DNA of 64,000 bases from Micropterix aruncella (Eukaryota > Arthropoda > Insecta > Lepidoptera > Micropterigidae). The notes under the pieces are model-generated. The model had not been told where the DNA came from. It made no database searches and saw only the letters and a program-made list of their open reading frames with translations. A program made the translations under genes and the position numbers. Shown piece after piece: positions 42,075 through 53,935 of this stretch (within the stretch, counting starts at the first letter, position 1; every line of letters starts with the position of its first letter). The stretch spans positions 13,036,304-13,100,303 of the forward strand of contig OX155961.1 of the NCBI GenBank assembly GCA_944548615.1. The letters are read 5' to 3'.

Positions 42075-43060
42075 TTTTAGACGACCGCCCAACAATAAAG
42101 GAGTGTTATGTGTTCAGGGTTCCGTTTCCGTTTCCGTTTATGGATGTATGTTTCCGTTTATATAAAGACACCTGTTGGTGTCTTTATTACACCATTACTT
42201 CTAAACGCTCGAACCGATTGAGATGTGTAGGGTACTGTTAGAATCGTTATGTCACCTCGAGTGTCACAGGGTACGTCGACGACCCCTTGCTCTCATATAG
42301 GGAGATTGCAACATCATAATTCACCGTGTTACGTGTTGGTTACATGACAGTCATCATCTGACAGTTTATTTTTTCGTTCTTCGCGGCCGCCAGAAATAAA
42401 ACCTGTAGGCCCAATACCGAATGAAAGTTTTTGGAATGTTAGCAAAATTAATTATACAAAATGTACCTTAACTGGCCAAATTTCATATTATACTTTTTCC
42501 TAAGCAGCGGGGGTGGATGTTGACCTGTTGTCATGCCACTCTTGAAATGACCTTAGCCACTCGATCCCGTATGGCACTACGGGCAAAGAACACCCAGGTC
42601 CGCGATAAATTCAAGTTGAATACCGTTGTAATACAACAGGTAGAGGTTGCGTAAGCGACTTCGAACCCGTAACCAGTCGGGAGGACGGAGGTATCATGAA
42701 GGTTAATTCCAGATGGAGATATCCTGCCAAAACTGGTAGTTAAGGGATGAGGCTGCCCGCTGGTTCCTTTCCCAGTGCTTTGCCGCAAGGCGTCGGTCTC
42801 TAACGGGTTACTGGTGAACTAGACAGTAGATTATCTTGTCCCCAAGTCTTCTACGCTCACCCCACGGCTGAAAGAACGTCGTTATACCAACCTGAGGTGA
42901 AGAGTTCGCCCGTTGTAGTCGACACCGCCCTACTGGCCAAATATCAAGTAATTAGTGGTCTAAATGTCCAAATGTCAATAAATTGACAAAAATATATCGT
43001 GTTTAGTGTCAAATGAAAGGTCTGATTGAGTAATTTCGGAAATATACATATATCTATATA
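42075..43060 (+). repeat. Repeat D copy 4 (interrupted twice)
   Basis: D in plus orientation: 42075-42271 (gccc.aacaataaaggagtg, aacgctcgaaccgattgag, gaatcgttatgtcacct) and 42943-43060 (atatcaagtaatt, gtccaaatgtcaataaattg, aaatgaaaggtctgattgag). An unknown insert (about 42272-42462) and family C copy 4 lie between. Confidence 0.65.
42482..42931 (+). mobile_element. Family C retroposon, copy 4 (5'-truncated)
   Basis: About 450 bp flanked by actggccaaat (42471-42481 and 42932-42942). The most diverged copy (for instance cttgaaatgacctt, gtccgcgataaattc, ctgaggtgaagagttcgcc). The 3' end is kept, the 5' end lost. Confidence 0.65.
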
Positions 43061-43224
43061 AAAATAATTAGGAATAAGAATAACAATAAATTTTGTTTCC
43101 GTAAGTAATGTTCCAAAGCATAATTCACAAAGTCTGCCTAACTAGGCCGAAGCCCTTACCAGAATTCTTACGACACTTTCTGTAACGGCAGTCTTTTTAT
43201 ACTTTTTAATATATTGACTTTTTA

Positions 43225-43300
43225 AAAAAAAATATTTTTATTGTTCACACAAGGACGGGCCTATTGACTAGTAGCAATATTTTCCGACCTAACAGGGTTA
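43225..43300 (-). mobile_element. SINE 3' fragment
   Basis: The minus strand reads ggtcggaaaatattgctac, caataggcccgtcc, gtgaacaataaaaatat, like the 3' end of the SINE copies at 13555 and 50473. Confidence 0.4.
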
Positions 43301-43480
43301 TTATTACTATAATGATAAGAATAATTTTATCTTTAAAACAATTTTGTAGAGGCTGATGTGCGTGTTGAAAGTACCTATATTTGTTTGGTTGGTGATGAGA
43401 TGGATCACACTCGCCTCCATTCGAGATCCAAACTTATTCTCTCACAAAATAAGATTCCACTTTTAACATTAAACATTATA

Positions 43481-43861
43481 TTGTTTTGAATTAGTGACAT
43501 CCTTGAAGTGGGTGAATTAGTACGAGCAAACAAGCAACGTTTAATTAAAAAAATATTTAAAAAAAAAAACAAATAAAAAAGTTTTTCTTTTTGAAAAAAA
43601 AATGTTTCACGTAATTTTTTCGGTAAATTTGATAAACTTGACCGATAAATAAAAGTTGGACAAGCGTTGAGCACGCTGCGTCATCTGCGCCTAACTCTTT
43701 CTATAGTATTTTTCAAAATATATATTTTTTTGAAATTAATAAAAAAGCATTTTTTGAAAAAAAAAATGTTTCTCTTTTTATTTATTTTTATCTCAGCAGA
43801 TGCTTATTTGTTCGTATTGATTCACCCATTTTAAGGTGTCACTAATTAAAAACTCAGCCTG
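43481..43861. mobile_element. MITE A3 (palindromic Tc1-like)
   Basis: A 381-bp copy flanked by TA. Right end: ggtgtcactaattaaaaact plus cagcctg; left end: gaattagtgacatccttgaa, then gggtgaattagtacgagca. The central hairpin is partly deleted (gctgcgtcatctgcgcc). Only subterminal arms remain clearly paired. Confidence 0.7.
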
Positions 43862-43863
43862 TA

Positions 43864-44332
43864 TAGCGATTACGACACAGATTTATACTCGGTATGAAAC
43901 AAATAGGTATTATCAGGCGACGATAAAATGAATTCTTAATGAGTCATCGACAACAAGCAGTTTTATTTTTGTCGAGTCGACCTCGGATAGTCAGGGGACC
44001 GTTTTTCAGTAGTTTTACGGCATAACTAATAACAGAATAATGCTGCGTACGATGAATTTATAAAAGGTGAATATATAGTTATGTATATCTCTACCCCATG
44101 CGGATTTGCGAAACCTGCCGAATAATTCAGGCTTGACTCGGGCTTTAATCGCATTTCAGGCCTCGGTAAACATTGCCGCGTGCACACGGTCAGAATAGTG
44201 TCACCGTGCAAGTATTTTTGCCCAGCGAAGGCAAAAGCGGGCTGCGCAGAGCGGTAAAATAAACATTTCAGGTAGACAAGTTGTTAAAAGACCACGACGG
44301 TAGTAGCTACCAGGGTAGTAGCTAAACACCCA
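43864..44332. other. No gene seen
   Basis: Non-coding with no recognised repeat. Confidence 0.35.
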
Positions 44333-44520
44333 CTTTTTATACAACTGCCTAACAAAAAAGTAGTGTAATAAGTTCAGGTTCATCTGTGTATGTATCTTTA
44401 TTCCACTATAACTTCTAAACGCTTGTACCGATTTAGAAGTGTGTGATATTGTAAGAATCGTTACGTCATATGATAAGTATCATTACCTCACCTGTCCAAA
44501 TATCACGTAAACGGTCCTAT
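44333..44520 (+). repeat. Repeat D copy 5 (partial)
   Basis: aactgcctaacaaaaaagta, ttattccactataacttcta, aacgcttgtaccgattt, gaatcgttacgtcat. The distal third is missing. Confidence 0.6.
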
Positions 44521-45607
44521 TCCACCGGGACATCGTGGCGGCGCAACCAGTCGCGCACCGTGGTATCTTTGAGCTACCAAGTCGAGACACCAGATTAGAC
44601 ACCAGATAGAGACCAGAATCGTGGCATTTATTATAAATCTCTATTAGAAAAATCCGTTGAGGAACTATCCGAATTAGGTGGTCTACTTTGAATTTAGATA
44701 ATAAGCTTTTCTATATCGAAATTATCCATCGTAGCGTACGCTGCTAGTTGCACCGGACCTGTTGCACACACCTGGCGCCCAGCGACTATTTCCTATTTCT
44801 AAACTTGAGGAAAGAGCCTAAAGTACAAACGTTTTTCGTCACGTAAATATGTGCTACATATGGGTGAACTAGAACTCGATAAATCTGCCGATGCTTAGGC
44901 TGTCAAATCTGTAGATAGGTTTATGTTCTCCTAGTTGGGGAGCCAGCGACAAAAAAGTGCAAGAGTTTTGTCAAGGAGTGCAAGTGCAAAAGTGTCAAGA
45001 CTTTACGATCAAACAATATTTTGACCATAGAATGCCGGGGTATAGTCAGCCCGCCAGATTCTGGAACACCTGGCGCAGGCGTACTAGGAGAGGTGTAATT
45101 TTAATTAGTACCACCAGTGTTTTGAAAAGCTGAAAATTCATCAGTAGACGGTGGATGCAATAAAGAACTAGAAACAAATGGTCAGACTGCTTAACAATAG
45201 ACCGCGTGACGTCATCATTACTCCATATGTCACAAAAGTTAAGTCCCTGCAAATACGCCGGTACGTATTTGTCGGTAACTATTACGCATCGGTCGAATGT
45301 ACCGCGCGATATAATGGATTTTGTTTTTGTGATATGTATGGAGTAATGCTGATGCCTAATAATGATATTGTTAAGCAGTCTGGCCATTTATTTCGAGTTC
45401 TGTATTGCATCCACTGTCTACTGATAGATTCTCAGCTTTTCCAAATCACTTTGGGGTTACTAATTAAAATTCCACCTTTCCTAGTACGCCAGCGCCAGGT
45501 GTCCCGGAGTTTCGCCTGCTGACTTTACCTCAGCATTCTATGGCCAAAATACTGTCCGATCTGAGAGTATCAGCTTTTACAAAACTCTTGCACTTTTTTT
45601 ATCGCTG

Positions 45608-46130
45608 CCTCTTCGTCTATCCGGTCGCCTCGCCCTTTTCCTGTTATCAGCGCGTCCAACGGCCTCCTTTCTTCCCTTACGCAAATTTGCCGAGCAGCTG
45701 CAACTTCCGATAAAATAAATATTATTTTCTCACAGAAAATGTCGCCGCGCCCGCGACCCTGAGCCGATTGCTGCCCGGCCGCCAATTTGAATTGCTAAGC
45801 AAAACCGCCGCCGCCTCTTTTCAACGCGGAGGTGTTTTTTTGCTTAGCTTCGACAAGAGATACTCTTGCGAAAAGTCATGCCGTCTTATTTGATTCAATG
45901 GGTGTGGACGATTAGGATTGCTATAAGAAGTTGCGGTCGTTTCCAGAATAAGAAGATGTCGAAAGCTAAAACCGGAAGCGGTTTTCAAATCCGACTTTCG
46001 GTTTCGGCTCGGCCTGCTAATTTCGCTTCCCGGACATGCTAATTTTCATGAAATCTAAAGATAATTTTGATTGCGCGAAATCCTTTGCTAAAATAATTGA
46101 TTATACACCGTAAGTTTTTTATTACTGCCA
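45608..46130. other. No gene seen
   Basis: G+C-richer single-copy-looking DNA (45610-45830) between foldback arms. A frame at 45570-45785 has no recognised domain. Confidence 0.3.
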
Positions 46131-46136
46131 TCCGTT

Positions 46137-46175
46137 TAGTGGGTGAATCAGTACGAGCAAGTAAGCAACTTTTGA
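46137..46175. mobile_element. MITE A end fragment
   Basis: gtgggtgaatcagtacgagc followed by aagtaagcaactttt, the subterminal block of MITE A, with nothing else of the element. Confidence 0.55.
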
Positions 46176-46364
46176 CAAACAACAATAGAGAAAAACATGG
46201 AGAGAGAGAGAAAGAAAGAGAGATCTCAAGTTAGGTTGTAACAGGTTGTCAAATTTGATAGATTTTCGATCATATATCTTGGCAGGTAACCTCGTGGTCA
46301 CGGTAATCAAACCTGTTCAAATAAAGTCGAGAGTCATGATAAAAGTAACAGTTAAGTATTTCAC

Positions 46365-46420
46365 CTTCCTGGCGACCTTCGTACCGTCATAACGCAAACA
46401 GCAATGAACGTTAGCGTTCA
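46365..46420 (-). mobile_element. Helitron 3' end fragment (weak)
   Basis: cctggcgaccttcgtaccgt and caatgaacg resemble the 3' terminal region of Helitron 2 in the same orientation. The CTAG end is lost. Confidence 0.3.
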
Positions 46421-47211
46421 AAACGCACCTTATTTTATCACCCCTTTCGTTAATTTTATGCAATAATGGCGGTTAGTAATTAAATACTCGTGCATTTAAA
46501 CAGACCTTGTATTTTGTGAAGATTATTTTAAACTGCATGTTTTCTTTTAAATCGCAGTTTATTTTTCTTCTTTCTTTTGTGAGAGCGACGAGTCGAATCT
46601 TGTTAACATAAACATAGTCGATAATACATGTCATCGTCTTGATAAGACATATAATCGTTTTCCATTTTAGAATAACTTACGATCATCGGACTTGAATGCG
46701 CGGAAACGGCGAATCTTTTCAGTTTTTACACGACTGCCCAACAAAAAATTAAAACTACACTTCTCCTAGTACGACAGCGTCAGGTATCTCGGAATCTGGC
46801 CTGATGACTCTACCCCGGCATTCTATGGTCAAAATACTGTCTGATCTGAAAGTCTTGACACTTTTGCACTTGCACTCCTTGACAAAACTCTTACACTTTT
46901 TTTCGCTGGTTCCGCAACTAGGGGAGCATTTTTATGGATTTTATGGCAGTTTTATGGATTTCCAGTTCACCCATATGTAACACATATTTTCGTGACGAAA
47001 ATCGCTTGTATTTAAGCTTTTTTCTTCAGGTTTAGAAATAGGAAATAGTCGCTGAACGCCAGGAATAGTCCGTGGTGAGCATTTCGAAGCGGAAATCCTC
47101 CAGCACACCCATTGCAGCAAGCGACTTGTGAACCAGCGTAATCTCTTGTAAAAAGAGCACAACACGACATGAGTCCTCGGGTTTTCTCAAGGATGGCACG
47201 CCTGGTATTTG

Positions 47212-47496
47212 TTTACTTAACTGCCCTAAAAAAAAGAGTGTAATTTGTTCAGTGTTCATCTATGTATTGCATCTATGTATCTTTATTCCATCATAACTTC
47301 TAAACGCTTAAACCGATTTATAAGTGTGTGATACTATTAGAATCGTTATATCCCGAGTGTCATAGGGTACCAACTGTCTAAATATCAAGTAAATAGTTGT
47401 CTAAATGTCCAAATCTCCAAATGTCAATAAATTATCATAAATATATGAATATCATGTTTCATGTCAAATGAAAGGTCTGATTGAGTAAATTCCGAT
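47212..47496 (+). repeat. Repeat D copy 6
   Basis: The longest uninterrupted copy of D: ctgccctaaaaaaaagagtg, ttccatcataacttctaaac, gcttaaaccgattt, gtgtcatagggtacc, aactgtctaaatatcaag, gtcaaatgaaaggtctgatt. It serves as the reference for interruptions in copies 3 and 4. Confidence 0.65.
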
Positions 47497-48205
47497 CCAG
47501 TTGTCTCTGCTGTTGTTTTCACTTTCACGTTGCATTGGCCTTCGATACACCACATATTGGTTCTGCAGCTATGATAGGTCGCAGGGCTCCTTTTTTAGTC
47601 AACAGGTCGGCTTTTTCGTTGCGATCAATCCCTGTGTTAACGAGACCAAACGTGAAGTAATTCAAAATGTAGCTTTAATACATTACATACATGGCACTAG
47701 ACGAAGTCATGATATCTATAAAATATGAACCGAAAATACTTTACTGACCTTCGCCAAATAAACTTAATATTGCCAAATGACATTTGTAAAATTTAGATAA
47801 ATATATCATTGTTACATAGATTATAGACATTGCTCTCTGAATGCACAATAAACTAAAAGAACATGGTAAAATATTACATAATATTGATAGTTTTAAAACT
47901 ATAAATAATAAATGGCTATTGGAGTTAAGGCGTTCTGAAACAGAGAAAGAACTGACAATTGTACTTTAATTTCTTTAAAATATATGTATTTCATTAAAAT
48001 GATTTCTTTATATCTATGAAAGATGTCAATATATCTATTGCTATTATATTTATTAGTGTTTAATCTTTAATATATAGTAAATATATTTTATATTTGTTTT
48101 AAATCTCTACATAGTATTGCTTTAATATTAAATTTTACTGATAAACTTTATTTTTAATATGTCAGCTCGCAATCTAAAATAAGTCTTAAATCGCGAATCG
48201 ATGTA
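47497..48205. other. No gene seen
   Basis: A+T-rich. The frame at 47501-47728 ends HYIHGTRRSHDI, faintly like the HN.NTR.. block of LINE C-termini, but too weak to call. Confidence 0.3.
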
Positions 48206-49046
48206 GTACGGGCCAAAGGAACATTCCGGTTAGGCAATAAATCATTAGGCCGGCCCCGCCCCTTTTACTACCTGCTTGTAGGGATTCGTGTCGCAACCGT
48301 GTTATGCGTGTGATAAAACGATGCATTTCAGCACATCGACATCGAAGTCGTCCAAATTAGTCACAGGTGCTGGAACCGTTAACGTCTTCCTTGGTGTAGA
48401 AGGAATCCCTTCTTGTAAAACTTATTTCTTGATTTTTCCGAAGGTCCTCACTGTTACTCCAGAAATAAACGCCTTAATTTCTTGAGGTTTATTGAGATTG
48501 AGCAGCAAAACTTTTGTCGGGTCACTTTTCAGTACTTCAAAAAATGACAAAATGTTATGTATAAGGCACCGAGTCTGCATGTTAATATTACCCTTCAACT
48601 TCAATAGCTCCAGGTTAGAAAATATAGTCTCCATTGCTCAACTGATAGGCAAGTAATGATGTTTTATCCGCGCAGCATTTTATATTTTACACATGTATTT
48701 GGGACTCATTATTACAAAATGCCACGATACCATTTTACTTATGACTGTTCAGAAATTAATAATGACCTATGATATGCCATGCTCTGATAATCGGTTATCT
48801 ATTAAGTACTCATTTAATAACTCTCATCAGGTAATTAGGTCATTATTTAATTACTCTAATTCTAAAATAATACTTAAACCGAAAATATCAATAAATATAG
48901 CAATCGGTGCCTACTGTAATAAATGCAGATGTATAATACTGTTTCATCGAGCAAGCGTAATTCATCGATAAGCAATATCGAAGTTAGCCGCATCCTTGTT
49001 GACAGCTCGGTTTATTACCCCATCGGAACGTTCCTTTGGCCCGTAC
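48206..49046 (-). mobile_element. DDE transposon copy 2 (inverted, longer)
   Basis: 841 bp, flanked by TA (48204-48205, 49047-49048), ends gtacgggccaaaggaac and its inverse. Opposite orientation to the copy at 36489-37161. It carries a longer ORF (48634-48302, minus). The TA target and the ORF suggest the Tc1/mariner/IS630-like group. Confidence 0.75.
48302..48634 (-). pseudogene. Transposase N-terminal region, one nonsense codon
   Basis: ATG at 48634. METIFSNLELLKLKGNINM, then KPQEIKAFISGVTVRTFGKI and an in-frame TAA (48424-48422). The same frame continues VLQEGIPSTPRKTLTVPAP and NLDDFDVDVLKCIVLSHA to a stop at 48304-48302. The layout (helix-turn-helix with a SGV...TV..I...G block, PRK linker, LDDFD..V) is that of the N-terminal DNA-binding part of some insect Tc1/mariner-related transposases. 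The DDE domain is absent. Family assignment is inference. Confidence 0.6.
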
Positions 49047-49048
49047 TA

Positions 49049-50472
49049 TAGTTAGATGTGTCGTGCATCGGGTAGCATGGGATTAGGATGAAATTGTTTC
49101 TTTATTTTAATGTCGTTTTATCCCTTGTGTAAATATAAGATATGTAATATGAAATAGATAAATAAAGACAGTTATCACCGTGTTTCAATATCAGATTTTC
49201 GCCAATCGCAAATGTAGTTTCTAGTCTAGTTTTTTTACCGTAATCTCTTCTAATTGTTTTATATACTTATTATTCATTAATATTTAATTGTTTTATCAGC
49301 AATGACCGGGTTTATTGCTTCACAACAATTTCTTACGCCAACTATTTGCATATTATAAAAACATAATATTGTGTTATGATATAACCTAATTATAATAATA
49401 TCACTGTTAGTAATAACAATGTTCAACGTTCACGCAAAAATTGTCCTACTTATTAAATATTCTTGCGAAGAAAACACTGGCGATTATATAAAAACAGTCA
49501 AGCAGCAAGCTGATGAGACGGTGCTCGCTTTAGTGCACCGAGTATGTATAGAGGATACAGTCGGTTAGAACAATGCCCAAAGGCCATCGTTTCAGAATAG
49601 CAATTCAAGAAGTGGGGAAATAAAAATACTACCGAAAAATTTATATTTTAGTAATTTTGTTTTGCATGTTGCATGTTTTGCAGCATTTATGTTAAAAAAT
49701 CGGTTGTGTCACCCCAACACTTTCCCGGAAAGCAGACAACCCTAACACCCCGCGCGCCTAGCCCCTCAACCCCCCTCCCCCCTTACCGCTAACCCCTCCC
49801 CCTTCATTACGATTCCGTGTTTATCGATATCATATATTTTTCATGTGGTAAGAAAGTTTGTGATCTGCTTGGTTTTTGAGTTTCTTTCGTATTGGATCGT
49901 GTGCGTGTCATGATATTTTCCTAAGGACATAATTGACGTGTTCCATTCCTTCGGAAAATAACCAGCGTCGCATAGATCTTGGCTCGATTTACGAGCGATT
50001 TCGATTTTTTGTCAAGTTTTGATCTCAAAACTTGACCAAAAATATTTTTTGGTAATTTTTGTAATAAAACGCGCTAAAGAATAAAATCAAACAGTTTTTT
50101 TAGTATATAATTGAAAATAATTGAAACCTATATATTTTTGCAATAATAATATTTTTTTAATCAATCTCTGTAATCTACTTTTTTTTCATCGGCATCAGCG
50201 GGTGGACCTTGGTCGTGCTTAAATAATTCTATAGCGTCACTAGTAAATGAGTGTCTTTTTTTTGTTAGATTTAGGTCGCAAACTGAATAAAAAATAATGG
50301 TCTGATCTTAATAAAAGTCTATTTAAAATGTTGTAATAAAATAACGTTCTTGTAATAATACAACGTTAACAAAAAAAATAACTTACTCCACCGTCCGGCA
50401 TTTGCACTGAGCGTTGACGAAGTTAAGCCTTACAATTTAGTTGTGACGTTAATCATGTTTGTTTGTTTGTTT
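49049..50472. other. No gene seen; C-rich tract
   Basis: Mostly A+T-rich. A C-rich tract (cccctcaacccccctccccc) lies at about 49757-49802. No coding signal. Confidence 0.35.
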
Positions 50473-50712
50473 TTACTTTTTATTGTGAAAATTCAAAACG
50501 GGCGGGTTTATTGTCATACGACAATCTCTTACAACCAACGCTATTTTAAAGTCTTAATATGTATGCTTGTGTCTTGCTATTGCATTCGCTCGACAGGATT
50601 GAAACGCAATTTCGTTAATTTTATCCGAACGTAAAATGGTGACCCAGCCAGGAATCGAACCCAGAACCTCACAATGTAAGATCAGGCGACCTATGATGCC
50701 GCTAGGCTATTA
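50473..50712 (-). mobile_element. tRNA-derived SINE, copy 2
   Basis: On the minus strand: box A-like atagcctagcggca near 50709, box B ggttcgattcctggctggg near 50660-50642, then gataaaattaacgaaattgc, a conserved gtaagagattgtcgtatgac, gacaataaacccgccc, and the end tcacaataaaaag. The box A-B spacing (about 45 bp) fits tRNA-derived pol III promoters. It is the better preserved of the two longer copies. Confidence 0.75.
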
Positions 50713-50796
50713 ATGATGGTGTTTCTGATAAATATGTGGTAATTTCGGCAGTACAACCTCGGAAAATATTCCATTAATATTAAATTGATCATTTGT

Positions 50797-51444
50797 GGTA
50801 TGTCGAGTACAACGGGTGGACCCCTCGCCCCAGGAAGTGTCAAGGATAATGATCGTTTTATATCCCGTGAGGTAAGCATAGACGACTTTGTGGACGATAA
50901 GCGATATTTTGTAGTAAAGACCGCGAACCCGCCAGAGACCAATACGGCGAGGCACTAGGGGGCCACCTCGCCTCCTGTCTACCAGTTTCGGCCAGATTTC
51001 TCTGGCCTCCAGACTGGTTACCGGTTCGAAGTCGCTTGCGCGGTCCTCTCCCTTACGTAGCGGTGATTCGGTGTCTACCGAATCTATCGCGGATCACGAC
51101 ATCCTTTGCCCGGCTCTTCACCCGGTATCGGGTAGCCGATTGGTCGTTTCAAGAGCAGTTGCCGTAAGGTTAACAACTACTCCCGCTCTATAAGAAACAA
51201 ATATTTTCCACACTCCCCCGGTCATCAGTCGGCATGCACAGTCGATTGGCTGACGCTGTACGGTGCTCAAACCGTCGAGAAGCGCCCGAAGGTTGATTCA
51301 TAAGGAAAACTAGCCCGCAGGCCAGAGTCCTATCTGGGCTTGCACTGCTGCGTGGAGGCTGCCGGATGAGTGTTGACCCGTGAGTTTGGCGGACCCTACA
51401 CATGGGTCTTAGTGGCCTAACTGCAACAAACCGCATTAGATCCC
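50797..51444 (-). mobile_element. Family C retroposon, copy 5
   Basis: About 648 bp, near full length, minus orientation as copy 1. Shared blocks: tgtcgagtacaacggg, cgcggtcctctccctta, gtgtctaccgaatctatcg, cgttgacccgtgag-like, gacccatgtgtag region. Divergence is high and no clear target duplication was found. Confidence 0.6.
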
Positions 51445-53535
51445 ATGTAAATTCGTCCAAAAGATTAACGTACCGTGACTCGTGTGAAATATCAGAGAAC
51501 TGTATGAGAGTCTCAAGATTTTGAAGCTATATACAAAGGCCCCGCATGCAGGGCCAAGTACGGTTATAAGGTCACAGTCCCGGGGCGATTGCGTGTAGTC
51601 GTGTGGCGGGACAATGAGTCTAAATTGACATCGTCAATACAATAAAAAACAACATACTCGCGTCTTGCGCGATCCCGACCAGTCAATTATTTATAATGGA
51701 TCGCTTGGCAGGCGACTTTATTATGAAGCTCCGTTCCTGATTGGGCAGAACAATATTGATACGCGCCGCGCAGTGATTGAAAGCCATTCGGCTCGGAGAA
51801 CCAATTATTTAGCATTTCGATACACGCCAGGGATTTTCAAAGAACAGAGGTTTAACTACGGCTTTGGAAAAATAACCCTATTATGATGATATGTGGTATT
51901 AACGCTCAAAATAACTATTGTAAAAAAATAGGGACATAGAGAGGGTAAAGGGTACAGTTTCGTATGGGTGCAAAAAAGGCGCATATATTATGATATTCGC
52001 CGAAATGTCCACTGCGTTCCTCCATGCTTGACCGTAGTCGATATATCCTATCAACTAAATATATCGCGCTAAGAGACGTTCATTAGCCGAGGCGATGCAT
52101 GCCTACATCTCTGGTAATAAGTGGCTTTTTTAGCTTTAAAACGGTGTATTATGTGAATTTGTGGAATCATAAAAAAGACAGAAAAAATCAATATAATACC
52201 AACACGTTAATATAACGTGCAGCAATAAACTGGTCCTACGTTGTTTTACGATAATTAAAGTCTAGCTTATTCCAATTATTTCGTATATTTTGGCTACTTG
52301 TGAACGATAAAACTCATTGCTTGTGGCGTGAGACGTTTGCGGCGGCGATATTGGCATAGATTTATTTCCGATAGCCGACCCATGACGCAAGTTTGAATGT
52401 GTTACAAACAGAACTTATTATTTTAAACGAAAACATCGATGTTTTAATACAATATAAATAAAGTAACACTTTTATTTATTTTTATTTTATAAATTTATCC
52501 AATATAAGTAGGTACCTACCTAATAGATTTTGACAACATATAGGGATAATATTAAATATAAGTATAATAATATTTTTGTTTTTTGTTTTCGCGAAGCAGA
52601 TTGATTTAGATTTCTGGGAATTTTATCACCCGACTAGATTTGATGTCTATTCTGGGGTGATGATATTAAAATCATAGTGACCTCATCTTTTTTTTTCGTT
52701 TTATTATTTTATTCCTAAAACCTAAAAGAAATGTATTTAAATGAATAACTAACATTATATAAATAGGTACAAAATATTTAAATAAATAAATCTTTAAATA
52801 AATAAACTAATTGCTGGACCAATAAATTAAATATATGTACAAATGTAGCTCATTATTAATAGTAGTGTTGGCCACCATATCAGTCCTTTGGTAACTAATT
52901 CTGATACATTTTTTGCAACTCAATACATTTTTGCATTTTTATGTATTATTATGTTTTTGAGACCTGTCATACGTGCGTTTTTTTTAATTAGTTAGTTTTT
53001 TTAAGCGTTGTGTAGCAGAGGTTATTTGTTATGTATGTATTTGACCTGACATGCTTTTGTATTACCACATAAATCATTATTTTGAAGCACCGAAGCACTC
53101 GTCAATGTGTATGCAATACGAGTATATGTAAATAAATCTATATACGCAATGTGTAAACACGATACGCCCAAGCATATGTAGCATTTCGCTGTTGTTTACA
53201 ATCGGTAATTGAGGCGTGATTCCTAATTGCAAGATGGCGTGACGACGCACACCTCCATGATTACACTGAATCACGTTAACCGATATGTTTCATCTTTTGT
53301 CACGTGCGAGTAGAATGCGTTTTCTCTCTCGTAGGTATGTTACTCGCTGATCGATTTCTAGATAGCCTGCGATTTATGAGGGAGATGGCAAAGACGGTCG
53401 CAGTTGTGTGATATTTCTTACATGGCTAAACGTATAAACGAGGCGCTATTAGTGAGATTTCGCGGTTTGTTTGGGTATATGTCATCGTCGATTACCTTAA
53501 TCAGTTTTTAAGATAATATTGTGCTTGCCCTCGCC
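51445..53535. other. No gene seen
   Basis: Non-coding; 52440-52860 is A+T-rich with aaataaataaa runs. The frame at 51665-51886 has no recognised domain. Confidence 0.35.
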
Positions 53536-53539
53536 ATTG

Positions 53540-53935
53540 ATCTTCTTCCTCTTCCTCCTCAGCCTGGTTTGGTCCACTCCTGGACGTAGGGCTCATCCTT
53601 CTTCTTCCATGTCTATCTGTCAGCTGCTGCCCTCAGCCAGTTGGCCCCTGCTGCTTTTCTTATGTCGTCTAGCCATCGTAGCTGTGGCCTCCCTACGCCT
53701 CGCATTGTGGTTCTTGGTCTCCACTGGACAAGCCTATCTGGTCACCTCGCGTCATCCTGCATTGCGACGTGATCTGCCCAGCCTCACTTCAGTCTGGCGA
53801 TACGTTTCATGACGTCTATTCCCCTGTGCGCCTTCGTATTGCTTCATTGCGCACTCTGTCGCGGAGACTGATGTCCAGCATTGCTCTCTCCGTGAGAGAC
53901 AGCACCATTGATAATATATGGCATTAAATTTCTTG
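53540..53935 (-). pseudogene. RTE-clade LINE ORF C-terminus
   Basis: The minus strand, across two frameshifts, reads LSLTERAMLDISLRDRVRNE, AIRRRTG, then WADHVAMQDDARW-like text, then RPQLRWLDDIRKAAGANWLR, AADRQTW, and PYVQEW. The sequence ERAML.ISLRDR.RN..IRRRT...A.....W.GH......R......R..GRP..RW.DD....AG..W...A.DR..W...GEAY.Q.W is the hallmark C-terminus of insect RTE-clade reverse transcriptases. The upstream RT domain is absent. Distinct lineage from the CR1/jockey relics. Confidence 0.75.

Larger units (their letters stand above)
44770..47071. mobile_element. Foldback element F with three arms
   Basis: Three related arms of roughly 300-450 bp. Arm 1 is direct at 44770-45240. Arm 2 is its reverse complement at about 45265-45607. 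Arm 3 is another reverse complement at about 46745-47071. Shared blocks include cagcgactatttcctattt, gtgcaagagttttgt, catagaatgc.g.ggta, and cctggcgc.ggcgtactagg. Arms 1 and 2 nearly touch and would fold into a 650-bp hairpin; arm 3 pairs with the outer part of arm 1, which includes 160 bp missing from arm 2. About 80-85% similar by eye. No transposase. Confidence 0.65.

Noticed and set aside
53519..53812. Plus-strand leucine-rich frame with signal-peptide look
   Set aside because: It is antisense to the RTE LINE C-terminus, whose motifs are unmistakable on the minus strand.
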